A DNA stretch of 47,552 nucleotides from Candidatus Desulfaltia bathyphila (lineage in GTDB: Bacteria; Desulfobacterota; Desulfobacteria; Desulfobacterales; ETH-SRB1), in assembly GCA_014381545.1 (NCBI GenBank), contig JACNLL010000066.1:1-47552 (forward strand), written 5' to 3'. Both the position numbers and the translations under genes were made by a program. The notes under the pieces were generated by a model, which made no database searches, was not told the origin of the DNA, and worked only from the letters and a program-made list of their open reading frames with translations. The number at the start of each line of letters is the position of its first letter. The first letter of the stretch is position 1. Below are positions 9,371 to 17,987 of this stretch, in pieces.

Positions 9371-10048
9371 TTACAAGCCCGCGACCTCTTTGCCGCAGTG
9401 CTTGCAGACTTTGGCTCTTTTTTTGATTATTTCAGCGCAGAACGGACATTCCCGTGTATAATATTTTTCATGTATCTTTTTTATAGAATCATCGACCTGT
9501 TTTTGAATAAGTTCGTTGCCGAATTTTACATTTCTGATTGGATCGATTGCCTCCAGGCTTCCAATATCACCAATCATTTCGGCTGCTTTAAGCCTGACCT
9601 TTGCCGGCTCTGTTACATCTAAAAGCAGCCTTAATACCGTGACAGCATCCTTTTCCACATAACAGCCGGCAAGAATTGAAAACCCTTTCTTTATAGCCTC
9701 TTTCAGTATCTCCTCCTGCATAAGAACCTGTTCATCAACAACCTGCCCTTTTGCTCCGGATCGACCGAATACAGGCATACATTCGAACTTCCCTGAACTG
9801 GGATAGCACATACACCTGTAGGAGGCATTATGGCCGAATTCTTCCAGCACATTATCCCACCCTTTAACATATAATGAGCATTCATCATTAAAACATACAA
9901 ACAGGTAAGGTTCGCCCCACCCAAGGCCATCGCCCATGGGAATAGAAGGCGCCTCCCATAAGTTCATCTCTTTGCCACAGTGAGGACATTTTGGTTTTTC
10001 CTGAGATAGTATCTTTTCTAAAACTTGTTCCTTTGTTTCAAAAGTCAT
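9371..10048 (-). CDS. Zinc-ribbon protein with HEAT-like helical middle
   Basis: Predicted cytoplasmic protein of 225 residues when started at ATG 10048, which has AGAGGAAA 7 bases upstream; the track's GTG start at 10108 lacks this. An N-terminal CPHCGKEM Cys pair, a later Cys-rich segment (CFNDEC, CMCYPS), a central helical repeat reminiscent of HEAT units (EPAKVRLKAAEMIGDIGS) and a C-terminal CPFCAEIIKKRAKVCKHCG zinc ribbon are seen. Its function is not known. The 180 bases beyond its start hold the cytochrome promoter. Confidence 0.75.
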   Translation of the reverse strand: MTFETKEQVLEKILSQEKPKCPHCGKEMNLWEAPSIPMGDGLGWGEPYLFVCFNDECSLYVKGWDNVLEEFGHNASYRCMCYPSSGKFECMPVFGRSGAKGQVVDEQVLMQEEILKEAIKKGFSILAGCYVEKDAVTVLRLLLDVTEPAKVRLKAAEMIGDIGSLEAIDPIRNVKFGNELIQKQVDDSIKKIHEKYYTRECPFCAEIIKKRAKVCKHCGKEVAGL

Positions 10049-10227
10049 TGGTTTTCCTCTAAAATTGACGGTTTCGTGACGCACCAGCCATTGCCTGATA
10101 TTTAACACAATACCCCAATACCCGCTTTGATCAAACAGGTCAATAACAATAACTCAAGTTTCGCACCCTTAATTTCTATCAATGACAATGCCGTAAAGGG
10201 TTAAAAACCGGCAACAACGAAAAAAAC

Positions 10228-10256
10228 TTGACATATAAATACCTCTGCAGTATATG
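10228..10256 (+). promoter_or_regulatory. Sigma70-type promoter for the cytochrome gene
   Basis: TTGACA (10228-10233) and TATATG (10251-10256) are separated by exactly 17 bases. Transcription would begin about 25 bases before the ATG at 10289. ATACCT and AGGTAT form an inverted pair around the -10 region and might be an operator. Confidence 0.55.
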
Positions 10257-10288
10257 TTACAAAGGTATCTATATATAGGCTGCATAGT

Positions 10289-11635
10289 ATGAAAAAATTT
10301 GTCTTGCCGGCTACAATTCTGATATTAATATTCCTATCTTTTATCACCCTCAACCCAGAAACCTCCATTGCCAAAGGAATTGGCAGCTCAAGTCAATGTG
10401 TTAATTGCCATACAAACGTATCGAAACTGATCCGTCTTAGCTGGGAGATCGAAAAGATCAAGCCAAAACCAGGTAAATCCGCTGAAACATCCGGTGAAGG
10501 GTGAGGCGGACCTCTGGCTCCGTTGGAGCTTTATGAAAAGGTTTATGTCAATCCTTCTTTCTTAAAAACCGCGCATGGAGAAATCAGATGCGAGACCTGT
10601 CATAACGGGAATCCCAAAGATCCGGATTGGCAGACCGCTCACACCGGTATCGTTAGAGACCCCACCTTTCCTGAGGCCAACAAAGCTTGCGGGGAATGCC
10701 ACGAAGACATTGCCGCAACCGCCACAAGCAGCCTCCATTATACGTTGGCCCCATTTTCAAGCATTATAAAAAAGCGAGCCAACAAAAAAGATAAAGAGGT
10801 TTTTAAAAAGGTTTGCCTGGCAAAAGATAAACACTGCAACGCTTGTCACTCCAGTTGTGGTCAGTGCCATGTAAGCCGTCCTAATTACGCCAAAGGCGGC
10901 TTTCTGGCCGGTCATCTCTTCCAGAAAAAACCGTGTATGGACACAACATGTTCGAGCTGCCACAGCGGCCGGGTGTACGGAGAATTTACAGGTTTAAACG
11001 ACGGATATCCGGCAGATGTTCATTATGAGAAAAAGGAGATGACATGCATGGACTGCCACACCGGAGAAGAGATGCACGCTGATGCCTCAGGTCTGTCCAG
11101 CAGGTTTGATCTTCCCGAGCGACCGGTATGCAAAAAATGCCACCCAAATGTTCTGTCTGAAAAACCTGAAACCAGATCGCATAGCATTCACAGAGAGAAG
11201 GTTGCATGCCAGGTCTGTCATGCTGTAGCCAATAAAAACTGCTTTGGTTGCCATGTGGGAACCGATAAAAAAGGGCTCCCCTTTTACAAGTCCGGAGAGA
11301 CCAAAATGCTCTTTAAAATCGGACTCAACATAAACAAGACAAACGAGAGGCCTTATAACTATGTGGTTTTGCGCCATCCGCCGGCAGATCCGGGACTGTT
11401 TGATTTTTATGTAAAGAATGGACTGGCGGATTTTGATAAGCTTCCGACCTGGAAGCTTGATACACCCCACAGTATTCAGCGGATAACCCCGCAGAACAAG
11501 ACCTGTAATAATTGTCACGACAATGCTTCACTGTTTCTGCAAAAACAGGATGTAACCAGCTGGGAATTAAATGCTAATGCCGGTGTAATCGTTCCAGACA
11601 ATAAGATACCGGAACCTGTAAAAATTGTAAATTAA
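10289..11635 (+). CDS. Exported undecahaem cytochrome c with in-frame TGA (selenocysteine candidate)
   Basis: The track gives two ORFs (10289-10504 and 10523-11635), but they share one frame and are joined through a single TGA at codon 72. The joined product has 448 residues: a signal peptide (about 1-28), one CXXCH motif before the TGA (CVNCH) and ten after it (CETCH, CGECH, CNACH, CGQCH, CSSCH, CMDCH, CKKCH, CQVCH, CFGCH, CNNCH). The second ORF has no signal peptide or usable ribosome-binding site, so it cannot work alone as an exported cytochrome. The TGA context is GEG-TGA-GGP. Seventeen bases downstream is a 6-bp stem, GGCTCC-GTT-GGAGCT, resembling a bacterial SECIS. Alternatives are a nonsense mutation or a base-calling error in a TGG, CGA or TGC/TGT codon. 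The role is presumably periplasmic electron transfer; the partner is unknown. Confidence 0.75.
10505..10530 (+). promoter_or_regulatory. bSECIS-like hairpin directly after the in-frame TGA
   Basis: GGCTCC (10516-10521) and GGAGCT (10525-10530) pair in 6 bp, with one G-U, around a GTT loop. The loop begins 17 bases after the TGA, and a G stands first in the loop. These features agree with the known layout of bacterial SECIS elements (short upper stem, G in the first loop positions, loop roughly 16-37 bases from UGA). Such hairpins also arise by chance. Confidence 0.5.
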
Positions 11636-11653
11636 TAAAGAAAGCTCAATAAT

Positions 11654-11715
11654 GATGGCGTCGTAAAAAGTCACGAATTTAACTGCAGATGGCTAAGTAA
11701 AAAGGTTCATAAATA
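11654..11715. repeat. Solo end of the GATGG-family MITE
   Basis: It starts GATGGCGTCGTAAAAAGTC and continues ACGAATTTAACTGCAGATGG. This matches the reverse complement of the right end of the 33678-33838 element through AAAAAGGTTCAT. The opposite end is missing, so this is a truncated copy. It lies between the cytochrome and rhodanese genes. Confidence 0.65.
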
Positions 11716-11741
11716 ACTAATTTAATATTAAGGAGGGAAAA

Positions 11742-12323
11742 ATGAAGCACGTTAAAAAAACATTGATTTTATCATTGGCGCTTGTTTTTATTTTAAGCGG
11801 GCTTGCCTTTGCAGGATTCGCTTACAAGGTAAAAAAGGCTCATATCGGTGGGGATGTCACGCCTTCGCAGGCCGTTGAGATGATTGAAAAAGATCCCGGC
11901 CATACCTTTTTAATTGATTGCAGAACACGCGCCGAATATCAATTGATCGGCCACCCCAAAGGAGCCTGCAATATCCCTTTACAATTCTGGACCGGCAAGT
12001 TCGGAAAGAAAAAATATGGAATGACCGTTAATCCGGATTTTGGCAAGGATCTTCTGGCCCGGTTCAATCCAAAGACCGACACATTGTTATTTATGTGCCG
12101 GAGCGGCAGCAGGAGCTGCGCTGCATGCAACGAAGCGGTTAGGGCGGGATTTGCCGAAAACAAGGTGTTTAATGTAATGGGCGGTTTTGAAGGGGGCAAG
12201 GTAAAATGCAAATCAAGCGCCTATTGCGGCCAGCGCAAGCTTGGTGGCTGGCGCAATGAAGGACTTCCCTGGTCCTATAGCATAAATAAAAAACTGGTTT
12301 ATCAACCTGATCTTGCAAAATAG
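11742..12323 (+). CDS. Exported rhodanese-like sulfurtransferase
   Basis: The 193-residue protein has a signal peptide (MKHVKKTLILSLALVFILSG...AFA). A rhodanese domain covers about 40-170: IDCRTRAEY, then the active-site loop FMCRSGSRS with the catalytic Cys. AAGGAGGGAAAA before the ATG is a strong ribosome-binding site. Located behind the multihaem cytochrome, it may act in periplasmic sulfur handling; a solo MITE end separates them, so shared transcription is uncertain. The substrate is unknown. Confidence 0.87.
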   Translation: MKHVKKTLILSLALVFILSGLAFAGFAYKVKKAHIGGDVTPSQAVEMIEKDPGHTFLIDCRTRAEYQLIGHPKGACNIPLQFWTGKFGKKKYGMTVNPDFGKDLLARFNPKTDTLLFMCRSGSRSCAACNEAVRAGFAENKVFNVMGGFEGGKVKCKSSAYCGQRKLGGWRNEGLPWSYSINKKLVYQPDLAK

Positions 12324-12368
12324 TAGAGCATTTCATTAAAACAATGATCATATAGAATAGCATTTTTC

Positions 12369-12450
12369 TGTCATTGCGAGAAGCGGAGCGACGAAGCAAT
12401 CCCTTTTTGTGTAAGGCATTGAGATTGCTTCGCTATCGCTCGCAATGACA
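12369..12450. repeat. Palindromic TGTCATTGCGAG repeat
   Basis: TGTCATTGCGAGAAGCGGAG pairs with GCTATCGCTCGCAATGACA at the far end, and CGAAGCAATC pairs with GATTGCTTCG inside. This is the widespread foldback repeat of the TCATTGCGAGC...GCTCGCAATGA kind seen in many environmental Proteobacteria. It has no coding content. Confidence 0.7.
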
Positions 12451-12509
12451 ATTATGATGTAAACCTTTTGGTGAAATATTCTAATAATCACACTTTTATA
12501 TAAACGATT

Positions 12510-12541
12510 AAAGGCTCACACTGACACAAGTGTGGGCCTTT
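12510..12541. terminator. Rho-independent-type terminator hairpin
   Basis: AAAGGCTCACACT and AGTGTGGGCCTTT form a 13-bp stem (one G-U) around a 6-base loop. The T-tract is short (TTTATTGTTG) on the + strand and TTTAATCG on the other. It probably ends the cytochrome/rhodanese transcripts. Confidence 0.6.
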
Positions 12542-12622
12542 ATTGTTGAGCGCCTGCCGGCATTTCCGGCAATCCAAAAAATAATCTTGCCAAAAAATCG
12601 AAGCAATGCAATAATTTTTAAG

Positions 12623-13504
12623 ATGGAACATATTGCAGAACAAGACAGATTTCGCCGGATCAGCAGGGTCTTATGGATTGTCTTGATCCTGAACTTTGGC
12701 GTTGCGGCTGCCAAGCTGTTTTATGGTTGGTTGACGAATAGCGCCAGCATTATGGCAGATGGCTATCATTCATTGTCCGACGGTTCATCCAACATTATCG
12801 GTCTGTTCGGAATATGGATGGCTTCCAGGCCCAGAGATGAACGCCATCCTTACGGTCATGCCAAGTATGAGAGCCTTGCCTCAGCAGGCATTGCTCTGCT
12901 CCTCTTTCTGGTCTGTTTCAACATCCTGAGCAACTCGGCAGAACGCTTCTCTCATCCTGTCCAGCCCGAAATTGACGCGACAAGCTTCGTAGTCATGGCG
13001 ATTACCTTATTGGTTAATATTGTGGTTATGCTATATGAGCGCAATAAGGGCCGCTTGCTCCAAAGTCAAATATTGATATCAGACTCACTCCACACCGCGG
13101 CAGATATCTTTACTACCTCTTCCGTAATAATTGGCCTTTTAGTCATTCGGGCAGGATATCCGATCGTCGATCCTATAATAGCATGTTTAATCAGCATATT
13201 CATCGGCTACGCTGGAATCAAGATCCTTAAAACAAGTTTCAAAGTACTTGTCGATTCGGCGGCTGTGGATAAAGAACAGATAAAGACCATAGCCATGGCT
13301 ATAAACGGCATTGAAGATTGCCACAAAATAAGAAGCCGTGGTTGGGAGGGATATATTCACGTTGATATGCATTGTCATATCAAGCGCTATATTTCTTTAG
13401 ACAAGGCGCATAAGATAGCACATTTAGTCGAAGATAAAATCAAGGAAAATATCCATGGCATTAAGGATGTCACCATCCACATAGAACCATACCGGGATAA
13501 ATGA
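12623..13504 (+). CDS. Cation diffusion facilitator family metal transporter
   Basis: Inner-membrane divalent-metal/proton antiporter of the FieF/CzcD type. Six hydrophobic segments carry the paired metal-site motifs ADGYHSLSDGSSN and SDSLHTAADIF, plus HPYGHAKYE. A C-terminal cytoplasmic domain ends in VTIHIEP. The track's GTG start overlaps a terminator; the ATG at 12623 gives 293 residues, the usual length. Zn2+, Fe2+ or Mn2+ cannot be distinguished. A radical SAM gene follows after 31 bases. Confidence 0.88.
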   Translation: MEHIAEQDRFRRISRVLWIVLILNFGVAAAKLFYGWLTNSASIMADGYHSLSDGSSNIIGLFGIWMASRPRDERHPYGHAKYESLASAGIALLLFLVCFNILSNSAERFSHPVQPEIDATSFVVMAITLLVNIVVMLYERNKGRLLQSQILISDSLHTAADIFTTSSVIIGLLVIRAGYPIVDPIIACLISIFIGYAGIKILKTSFKVLVDSAAVDKEQIKTIAMAINGIEDCHKIRSRGWEGYIHVDMHCHIKRYISLDKAHKIAHLVEDKIKENIHGIKDVTIHIEPYRDK

Positions 13505-13535
13505 AAAAACAAAGCCCTGCAGGACAAAATCATCT

Positions 13536-15398
13536 ATGGCAGACCGCTTGAAACCTATTGTTTTAGTTTCCACTCCATGGCCCCTTTATAGCCGGCCATC
13601 GATTCAGCTTGGAGCATTAAAGGCCTATTTGAAATCCAAGTTTCCGAAACTGCAAATAAAGGCGCTTCACCTGTATTTAAAGGTAGCGGAAAGAATCGGC
13701 TACAAACTTTATCATGAAATTTCGGAAAGGACATGGCCCGCGGAATCAATATATGCGGCCCTGTTATTTCCTAAGCAGCTTAATGAAATTAAAAAGGTTT
13801 TTTATCGCGAGGCAAAAAACAATACAGGGCTTCGAAAAACCGACTTTGATGCGCTCACAGCCAGGATTAAAGAAGTATCCGACAACATGATAAAGGCTAT
13901 AGACTGGGGTAAATTCGGGCTCGTTGGTTTTTCAATCTGTCTTTGTCAACTCACTTCCTCTCTTTATTTTATCAGAAAAATAAAAAAAAGCTTTCCGAAT
14001 CTTCGTATAGTGACGGGCGGTTCGGTATTTGCCGGAGATACGATCTATCAGCTGCTTGAGACATTCAGCGAGATAGACTATGTAGTTAGCAGCGAAGGTG
14101 AGCTGCCTGTGGCCGGATTAATCCGTTATTTAATGAAATCTGACGGCAACAGTAAAACACCTTCTATTCCCGGACTTGTATCAAGAAACGGTTCCAATAT
14201 AATCGGTGATGTTTCATTTAATCAAATAAATGATATAACCTCATTGCCGCCGCCCGATTATGATGATTACTTTGATTTGCTTAAAACATTTAGACCGGAT
14301 AAAACCTTTTTCCCGACTTTGTGTGCCGAAATTTCCAGAGGCTGCTGGTGGAAATCTATAACAAAATCGGGTGAACAAAAAGGCTGCGCCTTTTGCAATC
14401 TTAATCTTCAGTGGAGCGGCTACAGAAAAAAAAGGGCTAAGCAGGTTGCATCTGAAATTGACTATCTGACAAAAAAGCATAAAACCCTGTCTATCGCCTT
14501 CATGGATAATCTGCTTCCGTTGAGGGAGAGTGAGGAAATATTTTTACGCCTTCATAACCTGGGCAAAGATCTGCGCATGTTTGCAGAGATACGGGCAACC
14601 ACGTCATATGAGGTGTTAAAAGCCATGCGCTTAGCCGGTGTTGAAGAGGTTCAGATAGGCATTGAAGCATTAAGCACCCGGCTTCTCAAAAAGTTTAATA
14701 AAGGGACTACCTGCATCCAGAATCTGGAAGTAATGAAACATTGCGAGGAACTCGGCATTGCCGACATATCAAACCTGATTCTTTGCTTTCCCGGAAGTGA
14801 TATAACCGATGTAAAGGAAACTTTGCGCGCCATTGATTTTGCATTCCCTTTTCACCCATTAAGAGTCGTTAACTTCTGGTTAGGGCTTGGAAGCCCTGTC
14901 TGGGATAACCGGCATGCCTCCGGCCTTACAGCGGTTTTTAACCACCCCAACTATGCCGCATTATTTCCACCGGATGTTTTTCAATCGATTAGTTTTATGA
15001 TACAATCTTTTAGAATGGACCGTGTATATCAGAAAAAATTGTGGCAACCTGTTAAGAAAAAGGTAAAAGCCTGGAAAAAGTCGTATGCCGAACTCCACAG
15101 CGGTCTTTCATATTCACCAATTCTCAGCTTTCGTGACGGAGGCGATTTTTTGATCATCCGTCAAAAACGCCCGGGAGCGGATCCGCTGACGCATCGTGTG
15201 AACGGAATCTACAGAGATATATACCTTTTTTGCCGGACCAATCGTTCGTTAAAACGTATTATAGCCAATTTTCCGCAGATAGGTGAAGACAGGATTATAA
15301 AATTTTTAAAGATGATGAGGAGTAAAAGGTTGATATACGAAGAAAATAATAGATACCTCAGTCTCGCTGTAAGACCTTTGGAAAAGGAAGAAAAATAA
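13536..15398 (+). CDS. B12-binding radical SAM protein (RiPP-maturase-like)
   Basis: 620 residues. The N-terminal half contains a cobalamin-binding-like Rossmann segment (VGFSICLCQLTSSLYFIRKI, IVTGGSVFAG, VVSSEGELP). The radical SAM cysteines lie in an unusual spaced arrangement, SRGCWW...GCAFCNLN (about residues 269-291). The CWW...C..CNLN layout recalls the RiPP maturation radical SAM C-methyltransferase group, but no obvious precursor peptide follows. The stop overlaps the start of the MetE-like gene (TAATG), so the two are coupled. The substrate is unknown. Confidence 0.8.
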   Translation: MADRLKPIVLVSTPWPLYSRPSIQLGALKAYLKSKFPKLQIKALHLYLKVAERIGYKLYHEISERTWPAESIYAALLFPKQLNEIKKVFYREAKNNTGLRKTDFDALTARIKEVSDNMIKAIDWGKFGLVGFSICLCQLTSSLYFIRKIKKSFPNLRIVTGGSVFAGDTIYQLLETFSEIDYVVSSEGELPVAGLIRYLMKSDGNSKTPSIPGLVSRNGSNIIGDVSFNQINDITSLPPPDYDDYFDLLKTFRPDKTFFPTLCAEISRGCWWKSITKSGEQKGCAFCNLNLQWSGYRKKRAKQVASEIDYLTKKHKTLSIAFMDNLLPLRESEEIFLRLHNLGKDLRMFAEIRATTSYEVLKAMRLAGVEEVQIGIEALSTRLLKKFNKGTTCIQNLEVMKHCEELGIADISNLILCFPGSDITDVKETLRAIDFAFPFHPLRVVNFWLGLGSPVWDNRHASGLTAVFNHPNYAALFPPDVFQSISFMIQSFRMDRVYQKKLWQPVKKKVKAWKKSYAELHSGLSYSPILSFRDGGDFLIIRQKRPGADPLTHRVNGIYRDIYLFCRTNRSLKRIIANFPQIGEDRIIKFLKMMRSKRLIYEENNRYLSLAVRPLEKEEK

Positions 15399-16468
15399 TG
15401 ATTAAAAACTTTCATGCAAACTGTCTTCCGGTTTTGATCGGAAGCCTTCCGATAGGCAACCACTCGGAAGCTATAAAGCTTGTTTATAAATATACCCCTG
15501 AAATACCATTATGGGTTCAATTGCCTGTTTTTAAAGAAGAAGGAATGCTGGCTCAATTTCTGCCGGGAATGCCCGGTCTAACCATTGAAAATGACAGATC
15601 ATTTATAGACACAGCCGGCAATAATTTTGACAATGAACTTGTTTCATTCTACGAAGATTACATAGCTGTAACTGAAGGCCTGGCCGATCTTTTATCGTCG
15701 CGATTTGCCCTTACAACCGATACAGCCACGGGTTTTTTTGAATTTATAAAACAGACCAAGACCCTTTCCAATCCTTTGATTGCAGTCAAAGGGCAAATCA
15801 CAGGCCCAATAACTTTCGGCACAGGTGTAAACGACCAAAATGGAAGATCTATTTTTTATAACCACCAGATAAGGGACGCTGCCGTAAAGCTATTGGCCAT
15901 GAAAAGCAAATGGCAGGTCAGGCAGCTTTCTCAATTCAAATGTCCGGTGATGATCTTTTTCGATGAGCCTGCCATTGCAGGATTCGGTTCATCTGCATTT
16001 ATCAGCATATCACGTGATGAGATTTTAAAATGCTTTGAAGAAACCTTTGAAGCAGTACACTCCGAAGGCGGCCTTGTTGGAATACATGTCTGCGCCAATG
16101 CAGACTGGTCGCTGGTTCTGGAATCTTCCGCAGATATTGTCAGCTTTGATGCCTATTCCTTTTTTGACAGGTTCATTCTTTACCCTGAGCAAATTAAGAG
16201 GTTTATGGATTCGGGCCGCATCCTGGCATGGGGGATTGTGCCGACCTCAAATGCTGAAGATATTGACAGAGAAACAACCGATTCGCTTGTATCAAAATGG
16301 GAGGATAAGGCTGCTCAAATAGAGCTGCTCGGCATTGACAGGTCGCAAATACTGGCTCAGTCCCTTATAACTCCAAGTTGCGGTACAGGGTCACTGAACA
16401 TAGAAAGTGCAATAAAGGTGCTTGATTTGACGAAAGAGGTTTCAAGGCGGTTGAGAAATAAAAAATAA
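15398..16468 (+). CDS. UROD/MetE-like methyltransferase domain protein
   Basis: A 356-residue TIM-barrel protein resembling the catalytic C-terminal half of cobalamin-independent methionine synthase, without its N-terminal domain. The candidate zinc ligands HVCANADW (about residue 230) and TPSCGTG (near 328) match the HxC...C pattern of that superfamily. Stand-alone core-MetE proteins in anaerobes can take methyl groups from corrinoid proteins. Coupling to a B12-binding radical SAM gene fits corrinoid-linked methyl transfer, but the substrate is inferred, not shown. Confidence 0.75.
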   Translation: MIKNFHANCLPVLIGSLPIGNHSEAIKLVYKYTPEIPLWVQLPVFKEEGMLAQFLPGMPGLTIENDRSFIDTAGNNFDNELVSFYEDYIAVTEGLADLLSSRFALTTDTATGFFEFIKQTKTLSNPLIAVKGQITGPITFGTGVNDQNGRSIFYNHQIRDAAVKLLAMKSKWQVRQLSQFKCPVMIFFDEPAIAGFGSSAFISISRDEILKCFEETFEAVHSEGGLVGIHVCANADWSLVLESSADIVSFDAYSFFDRFILYPEQIKRFMDSGRILAWGIVPTSNAEDIDRETTDSLVSKWEDKAAQIELLGIDRSQILAQSLITPSCGTGSLNIESAIKVLDLTKEVSRRLRNKK

Positions 16469-16478
16469 GGAGGAAACA

Positions 16479-16730
16479 ATGAGTAATATAAGGATGTACG
16501 GAGAAATTCGCACTGATTACGATTGTGAAGCCACGGGCCTTCCGGCAGAAAGATGGGGAGAAGCGGTATTCAAGGTTGGGGAGGAAGATATTGTTTTGGA
16601 AGTAAGCGTGGAAGAAAATGTAATAGTATCAATAATGGCAGGAGATGATGCTGTGTGGAAGGGCACTCTCGAAGGCTTAAAGAAGATGCTTAAAGGTGAA
16701 ATCAAAATGAACTCCCAGCCCGCTGGATGA
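16479..16730 (+). CDS. Small conserved-looking protein of unknown function
   Basis: 83 residues, acidic, beginning MSNIRMYGEIRTDYDCEATG. AAGGAGGAAACA gives it an excellent ribosome-binding site 11 bases after the MetE-like gene, so it is almost certainly translated. Alternating strands (EDIVLEVSVEENVIVSIMAG) and a short helix suggest a small beta-rich fold. It has one Cys and no transmembrane segment or leader-peptide cleavage motif. I do not recognise the family. It could be an accessory or, less likely, a substrate of the radical SAM enzyme. Confidence 0.7.
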   Translation: MSNIRMYGEIRTDYDCEATGLPAERWGEAVFKVGEEDIVLEVSVEENVIVSIMAGDDAVWKGTLEGLKKMLKGEIKMNSQPAG

Positions 16731-16837
16731 AAACCGGTCGACGATTATTTCGTATTTTCAATCTATCACCTCAATTGAGCGAAAAGCTTAATTGATAGTT
16801 GTCAGGGGCCAGCAATCAGGTGTTGAACCCATCAACA

Positions 16838-17791
16838 TTACAACAAGAAATTGATAATATATTTTGCGGCAAGCAGCACTATTATAATTGCAAGAATGAT
16901 TTTAATTATCTTTGCGGGCATAAATTTCTGCAATCTTGCCCCGCAGTACATGCCTGCAAGACCGCCTGCTCCAAACAGCGCGCCCAGCGCCCAGTCAGGA
17001 GCAATCGCCAGGCCTGTATGCGCATAATACGGCGCTATTATTGTGTAAAAAATTACCCCTGCAACAGAGGTCAACAATGTGCCTAAAAGCGCTGCTCCTG
17101 CTATCGTATATACCGGAAGGGCGAAAACAGCCATAAGAAACGGGGCGATAATTGCACCGCCCCCTATTCCATAAGTTCCGCCGATTATTCCAACAACAAA
17201 TGTAAGCGCAAACAATGCAATAGTATTAAAGGTGAAAGTTTCATCATAAAAACTATAGGTGTAACGAGTCAATGAAAACTTGACTGTTTTAATCCTGACC
17301 TCATGATCATGGCCGGATTCATCGCCCTTCCTGATTTTATCGAACTTTTGCTTGAATCTTTCTTCAAGCTCTTTGGTTTTTTGTGTTTTACCGCCTTTTT
17401 GTATTAAAGTATAAAAGAGCCTTAGCCCGATATAAAGTAGAACGCACCCGACGAAAAATTTAAAATTCTTCGGATCAGGAAGATATTTTATCCGAATAAT
17501 AGCCCCGATAAAAACACCGGGAAGCGTGCCTGCAATAATTACCCATGCAAGAGGCCACGCCATCCTTCCTTCCTTGATATATCTGTACACACCGCTGGGA
17601 ATTGCGACAATATTGTAAACAAGATTTGTTGGGCTTACAGCAGGGCTGATAAAACCAAGAACGCTGACCTGAAAGGGCAAAAGAAGAAAGGCTCCGGACA
17701 CCCCCCCCATGGAGGTAAATGTGGAAACAACAAATGCGACAATAAAAGGTATTAACGGGGATACATGGACTCCTGAAACTTCAAAATACAT
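16838..17791 (-). CDS. Sulfite exporter TauE/SafE family permease
   Basis: 317 residues, about eight hydrophobic segments in two halves, each with the family's glycine-rich turn (GGVSGAFLLLPFQV; GGTYGIGGGAIIAPFL). A charged cytoplasmic insertion (about 110-165) separates the halves. Members export sulfite, sulfonates or related anions. It could complement the sulfur-handling rhodanese, but it is read from its own promoter, convergent with the radical SAM operon. Confidence 0.87.
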   Translation of the reverse strand: MYFEVSGVHVSPLIPFIVAFVVSTFTSMGGVSGAFLLLPFQVSVLGFISPAVSPTNLVYNIVAIPSGVYRYIKEGRMAWPLAWVIIAGTLPGVFIGAIIRIKYLPDPKNFKFFVGCVLLYIGLRLFYTLIQKGGKTQKTKELEERFKQKFDKIRKGDESGHDHEVRIKTVKFSLTRYTYSFYDETFTFNTIALFALTFVVGIIGGTYGIGGGAIIAPFLMAVFALPVYTIAGAALLGTLLTSVAGVIFYTIIAPYYAHTGLAIAPDWALGALFGAGGLAGMYCGARLQKFMPAKIIKIILAIIIVLLAAKYIINFLL

Positions 17792-17933
17792 AGCTTAGCC
17801 CTCCTGTGTTATGGTTGGAGAAATTCCACTTTTTTATGATATGTGATATAAAAGAGTATTATGTTATATTGTTATATATAATTAAACAACTGAAACAAGT
17901 AACACTTGCGCCAATATTTTTTTCAATAAAAAC

Positions 17934-17978
17934 TTGACAATAACGTAATTATGCTATAGCATTTATAACATAATTACG
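17934..17978 (+). promoter_or_regulatory. Promoter and inverted-repeat operator of the hsd operon
   Basis: TTGACA at 17934-17939 is followed by a -10-like TATAGC/TAGCAT. A perfect 10-bp inverted repeat, CGTAATTATG (17944-17953) and CATAATTACG (17969-17978), surrounds the -10 region. GGGGGGAGTC precedes the ATG at 17988. Because HsdM begins with an XRE-type HTH, this palindrome is a good candidate for autoregulation. Confidence 0.65.
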
Positions 17979-17987
17979 GGGGGAGTC

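Larger units (their letters stand above)
12324..12622. other. Non-coding gap between rhodanese and CDF genes
   Basis: About 300 bases with no convincing gene. It contains a long palindromic repeat at 12369-12450 and a strong hairpin at 12510-12541. The GTG-started extension of the CDF ORF (12530-12622) overlaps this hairpin and is not favoured. Confidence 0.5.

Noticed and set aside
10523-11635. ORF 10523 as a separate cytochrome gene starting at TTG
   Set aside because: It is in the same frame as 10289-10504, lacks a signal peptide and ribosome-binding site, and its TTG lies within the hairpin after the TGA. It was treated as the continuation of one gene.
12369-12450. TCATTGCGAG palindrome as a terminator
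   Set aside because: The internal mismatches and missing T-tract fit a dispersed foldback repeat better; the terminator is assigned to 12510-12541.
16479-16730. 83-aa protein as a definite RiPP precursor
   Set aside because: It has a folded-domain texture with no leader/core boundary or Cys/Ser/Thr-rich core, so it is kept only as a weak possibility.
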